A DNA stretch of 64,000 bases from an uncultured Verrucomicrobiota bacterium (GCA_903898675.1 CAIUGM010000014.1:248001-312000), one strand, 5' to 3'. Numbered from the stretch's first letter, positions 43,587 to 52,309 are shown. A program made the numbers and translations. The notes: generated by a model from the letters alone, not told the origin.

Positions 43587-45769
43587 TCGAGGGACATTTC
43601 TTCCTGGGCAGCTTCTGGCTTAATCCCCAGAAAACGTCCATAGCGTTCGAGCCAGTCGTCTATTTTTACGAGATAATAGTCAGCGGCATAAGGCACCTTG
43701 TTTGCATCGTAGTGGGCCAGCGGACGGGCGCGCTGCCAGTCCGAGGTCTGGCCCTTGGCCTTCGGGCCGATGAAATAACCGACCCGCTCGCCCATCCGCG
43801 GCCGCGGGTTCATCTGCAGCGCCACCTCGGCGGCCGCGCGCCGCGGCTTGCCGCCGCCGGCCACCCACTGCTCGTAAGCGGCCGGATTCTGGCTGAGCGA
43901 CTCGGACTTGGCGAGGTCGGCCACCGGGTGCTCGCGCGCCGCGATGCTCTGCCGCAGCCGCGCAATCTCGGCCACCGGTGACACCGGCGAGACGCCGAGC
44001 AGGTAGGCGATCAACTGGTCGCCCAGGCGCTTGAGAAACGGCTCGATCCCGCGCGACCGCAGGGCCGAGCCGCGCAGCGTGACCTGGCCGTTTTCCGCCA
44101 GCGCATAGTTCTTCGCCTTGTAGCAGAACATCGCGTCGTAGGTCCCGTCGTATTCCAGCTCGATCCCCGCCGGCAGGATCGGCTCCACCAGGGCCAGCAG
44201 CGCCTCGGGCTGCTTGAAGTATTTCTCCGTGGAAAGATAGATGCCGTCCGTGTCCGCCTCGAGGATCACGCAGCCGTGTTTCTGGAATTCCTCGATCAGC
44301 GCCTGCAGCAGCTCCCGGCCGCGCCGCGTGACCTCCGCCGCCAGTTCGCCATCGCCAAACCGCGCGCCGAAAAAACCGAGGTAGCCGTAGAAGGAGTTGA
44401 TCAGGATCTTGAAGGTCGCCTGCCGGGCCTGGGCCTCGTCGCGCTCGGCCGCCGTCGGTGCGGACTTGGCGAGCTGCTTGTACTTGAGCCGGTAGTCGCG
44501 CAGCCGGCGCAGCAGCGGGATAAAGACGCCGAGCGTGTCGCTCTTCGGGTTGCGGCCCATCTGCAGCAGCAGGCTGGGATAGAGCGAAGCCACGTCGAAG
44601 TGCAGCACCTGCCGGAAGACCCCCTCCTGGAAGCTCCGGGTAAAGCCGCCTTCGAAGGGCGCGATCTCGACCGGCGCCGGGCAACTGGCGCGGGCATGGT
44701 AATACTCCTCCAGGAAAAGCAGGTCGACCTTGCCGGCCGTGCCGCGCAGCGCCGCCTCCTGCAGCAGGATCGGGAACGCCCGGGCCTGTTCGAAATAGGT
44801 CGGCAGCAACACATCGGCGAGCCCCTTGGTTTCGCGCAGATCGTCCGCCAGGTAGGCCAGGAACTCCGCGCGGTTGTCGCGGAAAGCCTGCTGGATCTGC
44901 GCGCCGTCGATGTAGGTGCGGCCCTCGCCCGATTCCGGGGTGATCCCGAAATAGACCGCCACATCCTTCAGGCCGTAGGCCGTCATTTCCCGCGCGGTGA
45001 TGTCGTAGAGCTGGACGAGCAGGTAGGTGTCGATCACGGCCCGGCCCGGCAGGTCGCAGCGCGAGAAATCGATCCAGCGCTCGGCAACCTTCATGCGGCT
45101 GTTGCGAAATTCCGCCGGCAGCCCGAACCGGCCCCAGGCGCAGGGCACCTTGTGGCGGCGGTTGCGCTGCCGGAGGTAATCGAGGTCGAACTTGAAGATA
45201 TTGTGGCCCTCGATGACATCGGGATCCAGTTCGCGCAGCAGCTCGTTGAAGGCGAGCAGCAGGCGCTTCTCGCCCGCATCACTCTCCTCCCCCAGGGTCA
45301 GCAGTTCGCGGCGCGCCCCGCATTGCAGCCCGATGGCCAGCACCCGGTCGCCGGCATTCTTGGCGTCGCTGAACGCCCCGGGTTCCGCCGCGCCGGTCTC
45401 GATGTCGAGCTGGCACCGCCGCAAGTCGGCAAACTTCAGGTCGGCATAGAGCCGCGCCCGCCGCTGCAGCAGCCACTGCCCCTCGTAGGGCTTGAGCACA
45501 TCCACCGGCGTGCCATCGCGCACGGTCTTGTAGAAAAGCTCGAAGACCGCGAGCGACCCGGCGTGCGCCAGCCAGTTGAACGCGCCGTCGCCCTTCAGGC
45601 GCTCCACCTGCACGCCCTCAAACCCCGCCTCGGCTCCCAGCCAGGCAAACGGCTTGAAAGCCTCCACGCGCTCCGTGCGGCCGCCGTCTGCCGTGGCCGC
45701 GCAGACATGCACCTGGCCGGCGTCGTCAATCCAGAGCCCGCAGAGGGTTTCAGGGATCGGGTTGGTCAT
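43583..45769 (-). CDS. polB: DNA polymerase, family B, with 3'-5' exonuclease
   Basis: A 728-residue polymerase. Exonuclease motifs: 'CQLDIETGAAEP' (Exo I), 'EGHNIFKFDLDYL' (Exo II) and 'YLADDLRETKGL' (Exo III). Polymerase motifs: 'DVASLYPSLLLQM' (A), 'FKILINSFYGYLGFFGARFG' (B) and 'ILEADTDGIYLS' (C), where most family B enzymes have Y-[GS]-D-T-D-S. It is somewhat shorter than E. coli Pol II (783). It may act in repair or translesion synthesis as Pol II does, but this clade's role is not established. The gene overlaps the downstream membrane protein gene by 4 bp. Confidence 0.9.
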   Translation of the reverse strand: MTNPIPETLCGLWIDDAGQVHVCAATADGGRTERVEAFKPFAWLGAEAGFEGVQVERLKGDGAFNWLAHAGSLAVFELFYKTVRDGTPVDVLKPYEGQWLLQRRARLYADLKFADLRRCQLDIETGAAEPGAFSDAKNAGDRVLAIGLQCGARRELLTLGEESDAGEKRLLLAFNELLRELDPDVIEGHNIFKFDLDYLRQRNRRHKVPCAWGRFGLPAEFRNSRMKVAERWIDFSRCDLPGRAVIDTYLLVQLYDITAREMTAYGLKDVAVYFGITPESGEGRTYIDGAQIQQAFRDNRAEFLAYLADDLRETKGLADVLLPTYFEQARAFPILLQEAALRGTAGKVDLLFLEEYYHARASCPAPVEIAPFEGGFTRSFQEGVFRQVLHFDVASLYPSLLLQMGRNPKSDTLGVFIPLLRRLRDYRLKYKQLAKSAPTAAERDEAQARQATFKILINSFYGYLGFFGARFGDGELAAEVTRRGRELLQALIEEFQKHGCVILEADTDGIYLSTEKYFKQPEALLALVEPILPAGIELEYDGTYDAMFCYKAKNYALAENGQVTLRGSALRSRGIEPFLKRLGDQLIAYLLGVSPVSPVAEIARLRQSIAAREHPVADLAKSESLSQNPAAYEQWVAGGGKPRRAAAEVALQMNPRPRMGERVGYFIGPKAKGQTSDWQRARPLAHYDANKVPYAADYYLVKIDDWLERYGRFLGIKPEAAQEEMSLE

Positions 45770-45852
45770 GCGGCGTGTCGCGACGGGCCTCCGTGCCGGC
45801 CAGACTGTTCATTGCTCCCGCTCCCACCGGCACGGAGGCCGGGGGCGGCCGC

Positions 45853-46200
45853 TTAGAACGGCTTCAGATAGACCATCACGAGGGCAACCAGCAGCAGCAC
45901 GAGGGCGATAAAGCTCAGGGTGCCCCGCAGCTCGGGCCGGCGGTAGGCGATGCCGGCGAGGGCCGAGAGGCCCAGCCAGGCGACGAACTTCACCAGCACC
46001 CAGCCGGTTGAGAATGGGACCGACAGGATGTGCAGCATGCCGAAGCCGCTGATGAAAATCAGGAGCGTCGCGATCCCCGTGATCATCATGGTCCGCTTGC
46101 GGCCGGCCGGATCGGGGTTGCCGAACGCCAGGAAAGTCTGCGCCGTCAGCACCAGGAGGGCGAAGACGTGCAGGATGTGGTAGTAGGGCAATCTTTCCAT
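45853..46200 (-). CDS. Small four-helix membrane protein
   Basis: A 115-residue protein from the ATG at 46200 (MERLPYYHILHVFALLVLTA) with four hydrophobic segments and short loops. 'NPDPAGRKRTMMITGIATLL' lies on the inner side. It resembles SirB-like or similar small integral proteins of unknown function. It is co-directional with polB but upstream of it by 83 bp. No functional residues are recognised. Confidence 0.7.
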   Translation of the reverse strand: MERLPYYHILHVFALLVLTAQTFLAFGNPDPAGRKRTMMITGIATLLIFISGFGMLHILSVPFSTGWVLVKFVAWLGLSALAGIAYRRPELRGTLSFIALVLLLVALVMVYLKPF

Positions 46201-46448
46201 GGTGTGGTGGTTGGGTAGAAATAGTGACACCCCGCCGGTGCCGTGCACTCAAAGGCTCGAGTCCTTTTTAAGTTAAAGGTGGGCACCACCCGACGGACCT
46301 CTGTCTTCCGGTTTACGGCCTGACATCAGCCCGCCAGTCGGCGGTTCCCAAATTATAGCAAAGGCAAAGAGCGTGTAATAGAGCACCTCGAACACTACAG
46401 GGTGTCGGGGCAGACCGTACCCCGCACGCGCCGGCCGTCAAATGCGAA
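46201..46448. other. Intergenic stretch without recognised features
   Basis: Between the small membrane protein gene and the ClpS-linked gene I see only a short GGTG...CACC hairpin near 46287-46299. No open frame with codon usage or motifs like its neighbours is present, and no terminator with a T tract. Confidence 0.5.
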
Positions 46449-46919
46449 TCACTCCGCCGGCTCGTCCGGCGCCAGCGGATCGAGGTGCTCGAGCATGATC
46501 TTCTGCAGCTGGTCAAGGAAGGTGTAGCAGGCGAACGGCAGGCGCTGCGCCTCGGGCACGGTCGTCACGGGGGCGTCCTCATCCTCCAGCAGGTCGTCGG
46601 GCAGGCCCTGCAGCCAGCGGTCGAGGATCTTGAAGCGCAGGGCCGAGCAGGCGCGCAGCAGGGATTCACAATTGTTGGAATCGATCGCGACCACCCCGTC
46701 GGAGAAAAAATCGGCGCCGAACAGGCCCAGCAGCTCGCGGATGTCGCTGTTCTGGCCCGCCAGCAGTTCCTGGTTCCAGGTGTCGGTGAACTCGCGGTCG
46801 TTTTCCGGCAGGGCGGACTTGATGGCCAGTTCCTGCTTCAAGCCGTCGGCGCCCTGCTTGATCACATCGAGCAGGGGTGCCACGGCGCTGATGTTCAGCC
46901 TGATCTCAACCCGCTTCAT
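46449..46919 (-). CDS. ClpS-linked conserved protein, DUF2017-like
   Basis: A 156-residue acidic, mostly helical cytoplasmic protein starting MKRVEIRLNISAVAPLLDVI. Its start overlaps the end of clpS by 14 bp, so it is translationally coupled. The 'LPENDREFTDTWNQELLAGQ' and 'ELLGLFGADFFSDGVVAID' segments and the position after clpS recall DUF2017, which accompanies clpS in Actinobacteria. The family match is from memory. A role in N-degron proteolysis is inferred from linkage alone. Confidence 0.6.
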   Translation of the reverse strand: MKRVEIRLNISAVAPLLDVIKQGADGLKQELAIKSALPENDREFTDTWNQELLAGQNSDIRELLGLFGADFFSDGVVAIDSNNCESLLRACSALRFKILDRWLQGLPDDLLEDEDAPVTTVPEAQRLPFACYTFLDQLQKIMLEHLDPLAPDEPAE

Positions 46920-47205
46920 CCAACTGGAGCAGCGCCGTCAGGTGCCATTGCTGCAAGGCGAAAACGTAGGCCTCGGCCTGCTCCCGGGTCCCGCTCCACA
47001 GCACCGAGCGGCCCCGCTCATGCATGGCCAGCATGTGGGTCCGCGCCGTGTCCTCGTCGAAACCGAAAACCCGGCGCAGCACCATCACCACATACGACAT
47101 CCGGTTCACGGGATCGTTCAACGCCACCACGCGCCAGACATCGGCCAGCTGGGGCGCGGTGGCGGCCTCGGGTTTCGGGCGGGTCCTGGTCTCGGCGACA
47201 ATCAT
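46906..47205 (-). CDS. clpS: ATP-dependent Clp protease adaptor ClpS
   Basis: A 99-residue adaptor that delivers N-degron substrates to ClpAP or ClpCP. The ATG at 47205 overlaps the proS stop (ATGA). The frame is open far upstream, but that part lies inside proS. Family signature: 'VVALNDPVNRMSYVVMVLRR' with the N-D-P start of the core, then 'ARTHMLAMHERGRSVLWSGT' with the metal/ligand-pocket His, and 'QAEAYVFALQQWHLTALL'. It lies in a tight operon proS-clpS-DUF2017-like. Confidence 0.93.
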   Translation of the reverse strand: MIVAETRTRPKPEAATAPQLADVWRVVALNDPVNRMSYVVMVLRRVFGFDEDTARTHMLAMHERGRSVLWSGTREQAEAYVFALQQWHLTALLQLDEAG

Positions 47206-48968
47206 GCCTGGCTGGCGGCGGTGCGTACGGCCGCGGCCACGGTGGCCTCGGCGTCGGCAACCGGAACCTTGGCCACATCCTTGGACGTGCGCCACTTCAT
47301 TTCGAAGATCCCTTCCTTCAGGCCGCGGCCGCCCACGGTCAGGCGCAGCGGCAGCCCGATGAGGTCGGCGTCCTTGAACTTCACGCCCGGCCGCTCGGCG
47401 CGGTCGTCGACCAGGACATCGGCCCCGGCGGACTCGGCCGCGAGGGCGAGCTTCCGGCAGAGTTCGCTGGCGGCGGCATCCTGGGGATCGAGGTTGACCA
47501 CCAGCACCTGCCACGGGGCGACGTTCCACGGCCAGACGATGCCGTCCGCGTCGTTGCTCTGCTCGACCACGGCCTGCAGCGTGCGGCTGATGCCGATGCC
47601 GTAGCAGCCCATGACCATCAGGTGGGACTGCTTCTGGTCGTCCGTGTAAACGGCGCCGTACTTCTCGGAATACTTGGTCCCGAGCAAAAACACATGGCCG
47701 ACCTCGATCGCCCGGGCGATCTTGAGCGGCTGGCCGGACTTCGGGTCGGGCTCGCCGGCGCGCACGGTGCGGAAGTCGCCCCACTGGGTGATGGCGAGGT
47801 CGCGGACGACATTGACGTTGCGGAGATGGACGCCGTCCTTGTTGGCGCCGGTCGTGCCGTTGCCGACGAGGTGGATGGCGTGGTCGGCGAAGATGCCCGC
47901 CAGGGCCGCGGGGTTCTTGATGGTGCCCTTGACCGTGCCGAGACTGCCCGGTTTGGCGCCCATGACGGGTTCGATTTCCTCGGCCGTGGCCTGCCGCCAC
48001 AGCTGGAAACCCAGCGCGCCGAGCTTCGCTTCCTCGAGATCGTCGCAGCCGCGCAGGATCACCAGGAACGGCTTGCCGTCACCCATGTAGACGAGGGTCT
48101 TGAACTGTTTGTCGGCCGGCACGCTGTACGGGGCCGCTGCGAGCGCAGCGATCGTCACGATACCGGGCGTGGCAAATTCCTCGAGCGCACCGACCGGCGC
48201 GGGATCGCTGAAATCCTTCGGCACGAGGCCGCTGGTCGCCTTCTCGCGGTTGGCGGAATAGCCGCTCTCTTCGCAATAGACCACATCGTCGTCGCCCACC
48301 GGCGCCGGCACCATGAACTCGTGCGAAAAATTGCCGCCCATCACGCCGGTGTCGGCCTCGACGGCGATGGTCTTCAGGCCGCAACGCAGGAAGAACGCGG
48401 TGTAGGCGCGCTTCATCTTCTGGTAGCTGACGCTCGCCGCCTCGTCGTTGGCGTCGAAGCTGTAGGCGTCCTTCATGACGAACTCGCGCGCGCGCATCAG
48501 GCCGTAGCGCGGCCGGATCTCATTCCGGAACTTGGTCCCGATCTGGTAGAAGTTCTTGGGCAGGTCGCGGTAGCTCGTGATCTCGCTTTTGACCAGCGGC
48601 GTGATGATCTCCTCGTGCGTCGGCCCGAGGACAAACTCCGGCTCCTTCGACCGGCCCTTCCCGGCCCCGGCGTGGTCGACGCGGTACATGATCTCGCGCG
48701 CCGCGGCCCAGCGCGGACCGTCGGTCCAGTTTTCCACCGGATGAATGAAGGGCATGGCGATCTCGATGCCGCCCTCGCGGTCCATTTCCTCGCGGCACAG
48801 CTGGCTGATCTTCTGCAGCACACGGAGACCCGCCGGCATGAACGTGTAGAGGCCGCCGGCCAGCTTGCGCACGAGACCCGCGCGCAGCAGCAGCTTGTGC
48901 GACGCGATCTCCGCGTCGGACGGGCTTTCCTTGAGCGTGGGGATGAAAGTCTGGGACCAATATTTCAT
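47202..48968 (-). CDS. proS: Proline-tRNA ligase, bacterial type
   Basis: A 588-residue cytoplasmic class II synthetase that charges tRNA-Pro. The ATG at 48968 (MKYWSQTFIPTLKESPSDAE) is the family start. Thirty further upstream codons are open but unlike the family. Class II motif 2 is in 'TKFRNEIRPRYGLMRAREFV', motif 3 in 'GCYGIGISRTLQAVVEQSND', and the central insert (about 225-380) is the editing domain that clears Ala-tRNA-Pro. The C-terminal anticodon domain starts at 'WQVLVVNLDPQDAAASELC'. Its stop overlaps the clpS start. Confidence 0.95.
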   Translation of the reverse strand: MKYWSQTFIPTLKESPSDAEIASHKLLLRAGLVRKLAGGLYTFMPAGLRVLQKISQLCREEMDREGGIEIAMPFIHPVENWTDGPRWAAAREIMYRVDHAGAGKGRSKEPEFVLGPTHEEIITPLVKSEITSYRDLPKNFYQIGTKFRNEIRPRYGLMRAREFVMKDAYSFDANDEAASVSYQKMKRAYTAFFLRCGLKTIAVEADTGVMGGNFSHEFMVPAPVGDDDVVYCEESGYSANREKATSGLVPKDFSDPAPVGALEEFATPGIVTIAALAAAPYSVPADKQFKTLVYMGDGKPFLVILRGCDDLEEAKLGALGFQLWRQATAEEIEPVMGAKPGSLGTVKGTIKNPAALAGIFADHAIHLVGNGTTGANKDGVHLRNVNVVRDLAITQWGDFRTVRAGEPDPKSGQPLKIARAIEVGHVFLLGTKYSEKYGAVYTDDQKQSHLMVMGCYGIGISRTLQAVVEQSNDADGIVWPWNVAPWQVLVVNLDPQDAAASELCRKLALAAESAGADVLVDDRAERPGVKFKDADLIGLPLRLTVGGRGLKEGIFEMKWRTSKDVAKVPVADAEATVAAAVRTAASQA

Positions 48969-49038
48969 GTAAGCCCGCCACGAGAACAAGTCCGCCACAG
49001 CGGCGCAAACGTATTTACCGCGCGAGCAGCAAGACGGC

Positions 49039-49165
49039 TTGACCGCGAATTTCACCAATTTTCACGAATATTGGCTGCAGCCAAAAACCCTGACGACGAG
49101 GTGCCAATTTTGCCGGTATTCGATTGGTCATCAGTTGCCCCTATTCGTGATAATTCGTGGTCAAA
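49039..49165. repeat. Inverted repeat of CACGAAT-type words
   Basis: Arms at 49039-49070 and 49143-49165 read TTGACCGCGAATTTC... and its near complement, each built from CACGAAT units about 10 bp apart. A loop of about 70 bp carries a small GGCTGCAGCC palindrome. It lies in the divergent region between proS and the gene at 49235. This word family recurs across many bacterial genomes. Confidence 0.7.
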
Positions 49166-49234
49166 AAAACCCTGATACTCTTCGCCGCTAAACCCGCTTG
49201 AGGTCGGCCGGTCCATCCTGTTTGCTGGCCACGA

Positions 49235-49861
49235 ATGACCGCCCAGCCGAACCGCCCTGCCCCGAAGCCCTGGTCCATGAAATGGATCGTGCTGGCGATC
49301 GCCGTGTTCGTCGTCGGCTACACGGTCGTTAACCTTTATTTCCGCAAGCCGGGCCGCGCTTTCCGGCCGTACCAGGACATGAACGACCGCGCCACCACGG
49401 CCCGCCTGCTCGCCGCCGGCTGGCAGAAGATGCCCGTCGACACCCGCCGGCCGGTGGAAAAGCCGGCGGCTGACGAAGCCCCCGCCTCGGTCAATCGCGA
49501 ACTGCCCGGGCTGGGCGCCGACCTCGAGGCGAAGTTCGCCGAAAAGCCAAAGCTGCTCGCCTCGATCGACAAGGTGGTCCCGCCCGGCTCCGTCGCGCAC
49601 GGCAGCGAATACTCCGCCTACTTCACCGCGAGCCTCACCGACCTGAAGGCGCAGGTCGGCGAAGTCACCCTCTACCGCAAGGGCAACGAACTCGTGCTGG
49701 TGCCCTCGACCGAGCCGCTGCCCGGCAAGGAACTCATGAGCCGCTGGAACGACTCGACCTATTACGTCAGCTTCCCGACCGCCAACCTGCCCCCCGGCCG
49801 CTACCAGATGCGGATCGTCGCCAGGGGCCCGGCGCTGGCGTGGAGCTTCACGGTGAAGTGA
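49235..49861 (+). CDS. Conserved hypothetical protein with one membrane helix
   Basis: A 208-residue protein with an N-terminal membrane helix (MKWIVLAIAVFVVGYTVVNL) and a soluble C-terminal part outside the cytoplasm. It ends in a beta-rich segment 'NLPPGRYQMRIVARGPALAW' that could be an Ig-like fold. I do not recognise a family. It stands alone between proS (divergent) and the GIY-YIG element, whose left repeat starts 4 bp after its stop. Confidence 0.7.
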   Translation: MTAQPNRPAPKPWSMKWIVLAIAVFVVGYTVVNLYFRKPGRAFRPYQDMNDRATTARLLAAGWQKMPVDTRRPVEKPAADEAPASVNRELPGLGADLEAKFAEKPKLLASIDKVVPPGSVAHGSEYSAYFTASLTDLKAQVGEVTLYRKGNELVLVPSTEPLPGKELMSRWNDSTYYVSFPTANLPPGRYQMRIVARGPALAWSFTVK

Positions 49862-49865
49862 GCTT

Positions 49866-50241
49866 TGTCATTCTGAGCGCAGCGAAGAATCCAGCTCAGC
49901 ATGTGCGCCCATGCTTCAAAACACACGTACTGGGTCTACATCTTGGCCAGCCGGCGCAACGGCACGCTATACGTTGGTGTAACCAACGATCTGAAACGCA
50001 GAATCTGGCAGCATAAGACCAAAACCATCGAGGGTTTCACCAAACAGTATAACGTGGATCAGATGGTACATTTTGAAGGTTTTCGGGATGTGAACCAAGC
50101 CATCGGTCGCGAAAAGGAAATCAAGGGATGGCTCAGAAAACGGAAGCTTGCCTTGATCGAGGGGGGAAACCCGCAGTGGGCCGACTTGAGTGCCAGCTGG
50201 TTCGAGGGTCCGCTGGATTCTTCGCTGCGCTCAGAATGACA
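49866..50241. mobile_element. Putative GIY-YIG mobile unit bounded by perfect 29-bp inverted repeats
   Basis: The arms 49866-49894 and 50213-50241 are exact reverse complements (29 of 29), beginning TGTCATTCTGAGCGCAGCGA. The 376-bp unit contains only the GIY-YIG gene, whose stop codon lies inside the right arm. The same repeat, diverged, forms the inner arms of the gene-less element at 2261-2410. No clear target duplication is visible. Mobility is inferred from the perfect arms and the second copy. Confidence 0.7.
49901..50239 (+). CDS. GIY-YIG endonuclease family protein
   Basis: A 112-residue single-domain protein of the UPF0213/YhbQ type. 'YWVYILASRRNGTLYVGVT' holds both halves of the GIY-YIG motif in the form V-Y-I...L-Y-V-G. 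'DLKRRIWQHKTK' supplies the catalytic Arg, and 'AIGREKEIKGWLRKRKLALI' the conserved Glu. It would cut or bind DNA. The last residues 'PLDSSLRSE' are encoded by the right 29-bp repeat. Gene and repeats together make a candidate mobile unit, comparable in layout to REP-associated transposases, although the enzyme family differs. Confidence 0.88.
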   Translation: MCAHASKHTYWVYILASRRNGTLYVGVTNDLKRRIWQHKTKTIEGFTKQYNVDQMVHFEGFRDVNQAIGREKEIKGWLRKRKLALIEGGNPQWADLSASWFEGPLDSSLRSE

Positions 50242-50307
50242 AGCCCCCGGCCATGAATCCCCATTGACGAGCGCGGCGAGATGCCCGATTAATCCGCTTC
50301 CATCCCG

Positions 50308-51606
50308 ATGAGCAACGGCTCCGACATCAAACCCACCGACCTGCGCGGCATCCTGAAATACGTCCCCCGTTTTCAGGACCAGATTTTCATTATCGCGCTC
50401 GACGGGAGCATCGTCGCCGACGAGAACTTCGCCAACATCCTGCTCGACGCCGCCGTGCTCCGCAGCCTCGGGATCAAGATCGTCATCGCCCACGGCATCG
50501 GCCACCAGATCGAGGAGCTGTCCAAACTGCGCCACATCCCGATCTCGGACTCGCAGGGCACCGGCGTCACCGACGCCGCCACGCTCGACCTCGCCATCCG
50601 TGCGTCCTCGCGTGTCACGCACCTCGTCATCGAGGGGCTCACGCAGAACGGCCTGAAGGCCGCCCTGACCAACGCCATCCGGGCCGTCCCGCTCGGCATC
50701 ATCAAGGGCGTCGACCACCAGTTCACCGGCCGGGTCGACCGGATCGACAAGGAATTCCTCAACCAGCTCATCTCCTCGCAGGTCGTGCCCGTGCTGAACC
50801 CGATCGGCTTCGACCGCGACGGCCGGCCGCTGCGGATCAACTCCGACCTGCTCGCCGCCGAGCTGGCCGAGGAGCTGCATGCGACCAAGATCATCTACTT
50901 CACGCCCAACGAGGGCCTCGAGCTCAACGGCAAGTTGAAGCATGAGATCTCGGCGGAGGCCCTGCGCACCGTGCTCGACACCAAGCCCGACTCGATCAAC
51001 GAGCCGATGCGGAGCAAGGCGGCGCACGCGGTCAAGGCCGTCGAGAACGGCACGCCGCGCATCCACCTGATCGACGGCCGCCTGCTCGACGGGCTGTTGA
51101 ACGAGATCTTCTCCAACGAGGGGGTCGGCACGCTCATCCACGGCAACGAATACCAGCAGATCCGGCAGGCCACGCGCCGGGACGTCCGCGCCATCTACAA
51201 CCTGACGCGCCAGGCGGTGAAACGCGAGGAGCTGCTCTACCGGACGCAGCAGGCCATCGAGAAAAACATCGAGCAGTTCTACGTCTTCGAGATCGACGAG
51301 AACATCATCGCGTGCGTCTCGCTCCAGCTTTACCCGGACAAGGCGAAGTTCGCCGAGGTCGGCTCGCTCTACGTCATGCCGTTCTACCATCACCGCGGCA
51401 TCGGCAAGAAGATGGTCGACTACGCCTGCATGATGGCGAAGGAGCGCGGCGCGACCACGGTCATCGCCCTCTCCACCCAGGCCTTTTCTTTCTTCACCTC
51501 CGTCGTCGGCTTCGAGGAAGCCGAGAAGGAAGTCCTGCCCGAGTCCCGCCTCAAGGCCTACGACGAAAGCGGCCGGAACTCGAAGGTGCTGACGCGGAAA
51601 TTGTAG
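50308..51606 (+). CDS. argA: Amino-acid N-acetyltransferase (N-acetylglutamate synthase)
   Basis: A 432-residue enzyme that acetylates glutamate, the first step of arginine synthesis. Residues 1-280 are the amino-acid-kinase domain ('FIIALDGSIVADENFANIL', 'KIVIAHGIGHQIEELSKL') used for regulation. Residues about 290-432 are the GNAT domain with 'VGSLYVMPFYHHRGIGKKMV', the acetyl-CoA loop. This is the classical ArgA layout and length. No other arg gene is nearby, so it is probably a single-gene unit. Confidence 0.92.
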   Translation: MSNGSDIKPTDLRGILKYVPRFQDQIFIIALDGSIVADENFANILLDAAVLRSLGIKIVIAHGIGHQIEELSKLRHIPISDSQGTGVTDAATLDLAIRASSRVTHLVIEGLTQNGLKAALTNAIRAVPLGIIKGVDHQFTGRVDRIDKEFLNQLISSQVVPVLNPIGFDRDGRPLRINSDLLAAELAEELHATKIIYFTPNEGLELNGKLKHEISAEALRTVLDTKPDSINEPMRSKAAHAVKAVENGTPRIHLIDGRLLDGLLNEIFSNEGVGTLIHGNEYQQIRQATRRDVRAIYNLTRQAVKREELLYRTQQAIEKNIEQFYVFEIDENIIACVSLQLYPDKAKFAEVGSLYVMPFYHHRGIGKKMVDYACMMAKERGATTVIALSTQAFSFFTSVVGFEEAEKEVLPESRLKAYDESGRNSKVLTRKL

Positions 51607-51690
51607 GCCGCGCCGCGCGGCCAGTTGAAAGTTATGAGTTGAGGGTTGAGAGCCGGAAGTCCGTTTCTCTCGGCCATCAACTTTGATCTC

Positions 51691-52152
51691 TCAACTTTTC
51701 AGTTCCACGATCACCTGGATCTCGACCGTGGAACCCTTGGGCAGGCCGGCGGCGGCGACGGCGGCGCGGGCGTGTTTGCCGGCGTCACCGAACACCTTGC
51801 CGAAGAGTTCCGACGCGCCGTTGATGACGGCCGGGCTGTCAGTGAAGCCGCTGACCGCGTTGACGAAGCCCGTCACGAGCACGAACTGCTTCACGTTATC
51901 CAGGCTGCCGGTGGCGGCCTTGATGTTGGCGAGCGTGTTGAGCGCGCAGATCTTCGCCGACTCGTAGGCGGTCTGGACCGTCTGCTCCTGGCCGACCTGG
52001 CCGGTGTGGGTCAGCTCGCCGTTGAACGAGCTGATGGTCCCGGCGAGGTAGAGGAGATTGCCGGTGCGGACATAAGGCACGTAGCTGCCGGCGACCGCGG
52101 GCGGGTTCGGCAGCTTCAGGCCGAGTTCGGTGAGTTTGGCTTCATAATTCAT
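51691..52152 (-). CDS. RidA family protein (reactive imine/enamine deaminase)
   Basis: A 153-residue protein of the YjgF/RidA family starting MNYEAKLTELGLKLPNPPAV, with 'VRTGNLLYLAGTISSFNGEL' and 'NVKQFVLVTGFVNAVSGF'. RidA removes damaging 2-aminoacrylate. This longer form belongs to a subgroup whose catalytic Arg is often absent. I do not see the usual C-R-V region clearly ('KGSTVEIQVIVELKS' at the end), so deaminase activity is uncertain. It follows the ABC transporter genes on the same strand. Confidence 0.85.
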   Translation of the reverse strand: MNYEAKLTELGLKLPNPPAVAGSYVPYVRTGNLLYLAGTISSFNGELTHTGQVGQEQTVQTAYESAKICALNTLANIKAATGSLDNVKQFVLVTGFVNAVSGFTDSPAVINGASELFGKVFGDAGKHARAAVAAAGLPKGSTVEIQVIVELKS

Positions 52153-52170
52153 GATCACGGAGAGGTAACC

Positions 52171-52309
52171 GCTAATGGACGCTAATAAACACTAATTTTG
52201 AAAAACCGGACAGGTGCCCACGGAACACACTGAATACGCGGAATAAGTTCAGACTCGGGTTCAAAAAATCTGCTGGTTCCTTCCGTGTATTCCGTGTGTT
52301 CCGTGGGCA
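52171..52309. repeat. Inverted repeat of CACGGAA words plus CGCTAAT tandem words
   Basis: Arms 52215-52243 and 52281-52309 match at 27 of 29 positions and are built from CACGGAA-type units about 9-10 bp apart. Next to the left arm, 52171-52196 has three CGCTAAT-like units about 10-11 bp apart. These lie between RidA and the substrate-binding protein gene. Confidence 0.72.

Noticed and set aside
46485-49175. Long open frame on the plus strand, 896 codons
   Set aside because: It lies opposite proS, clpS and the DUF2017-like gene, which have clear motifs. Such mirror frames are expected at this GC content.
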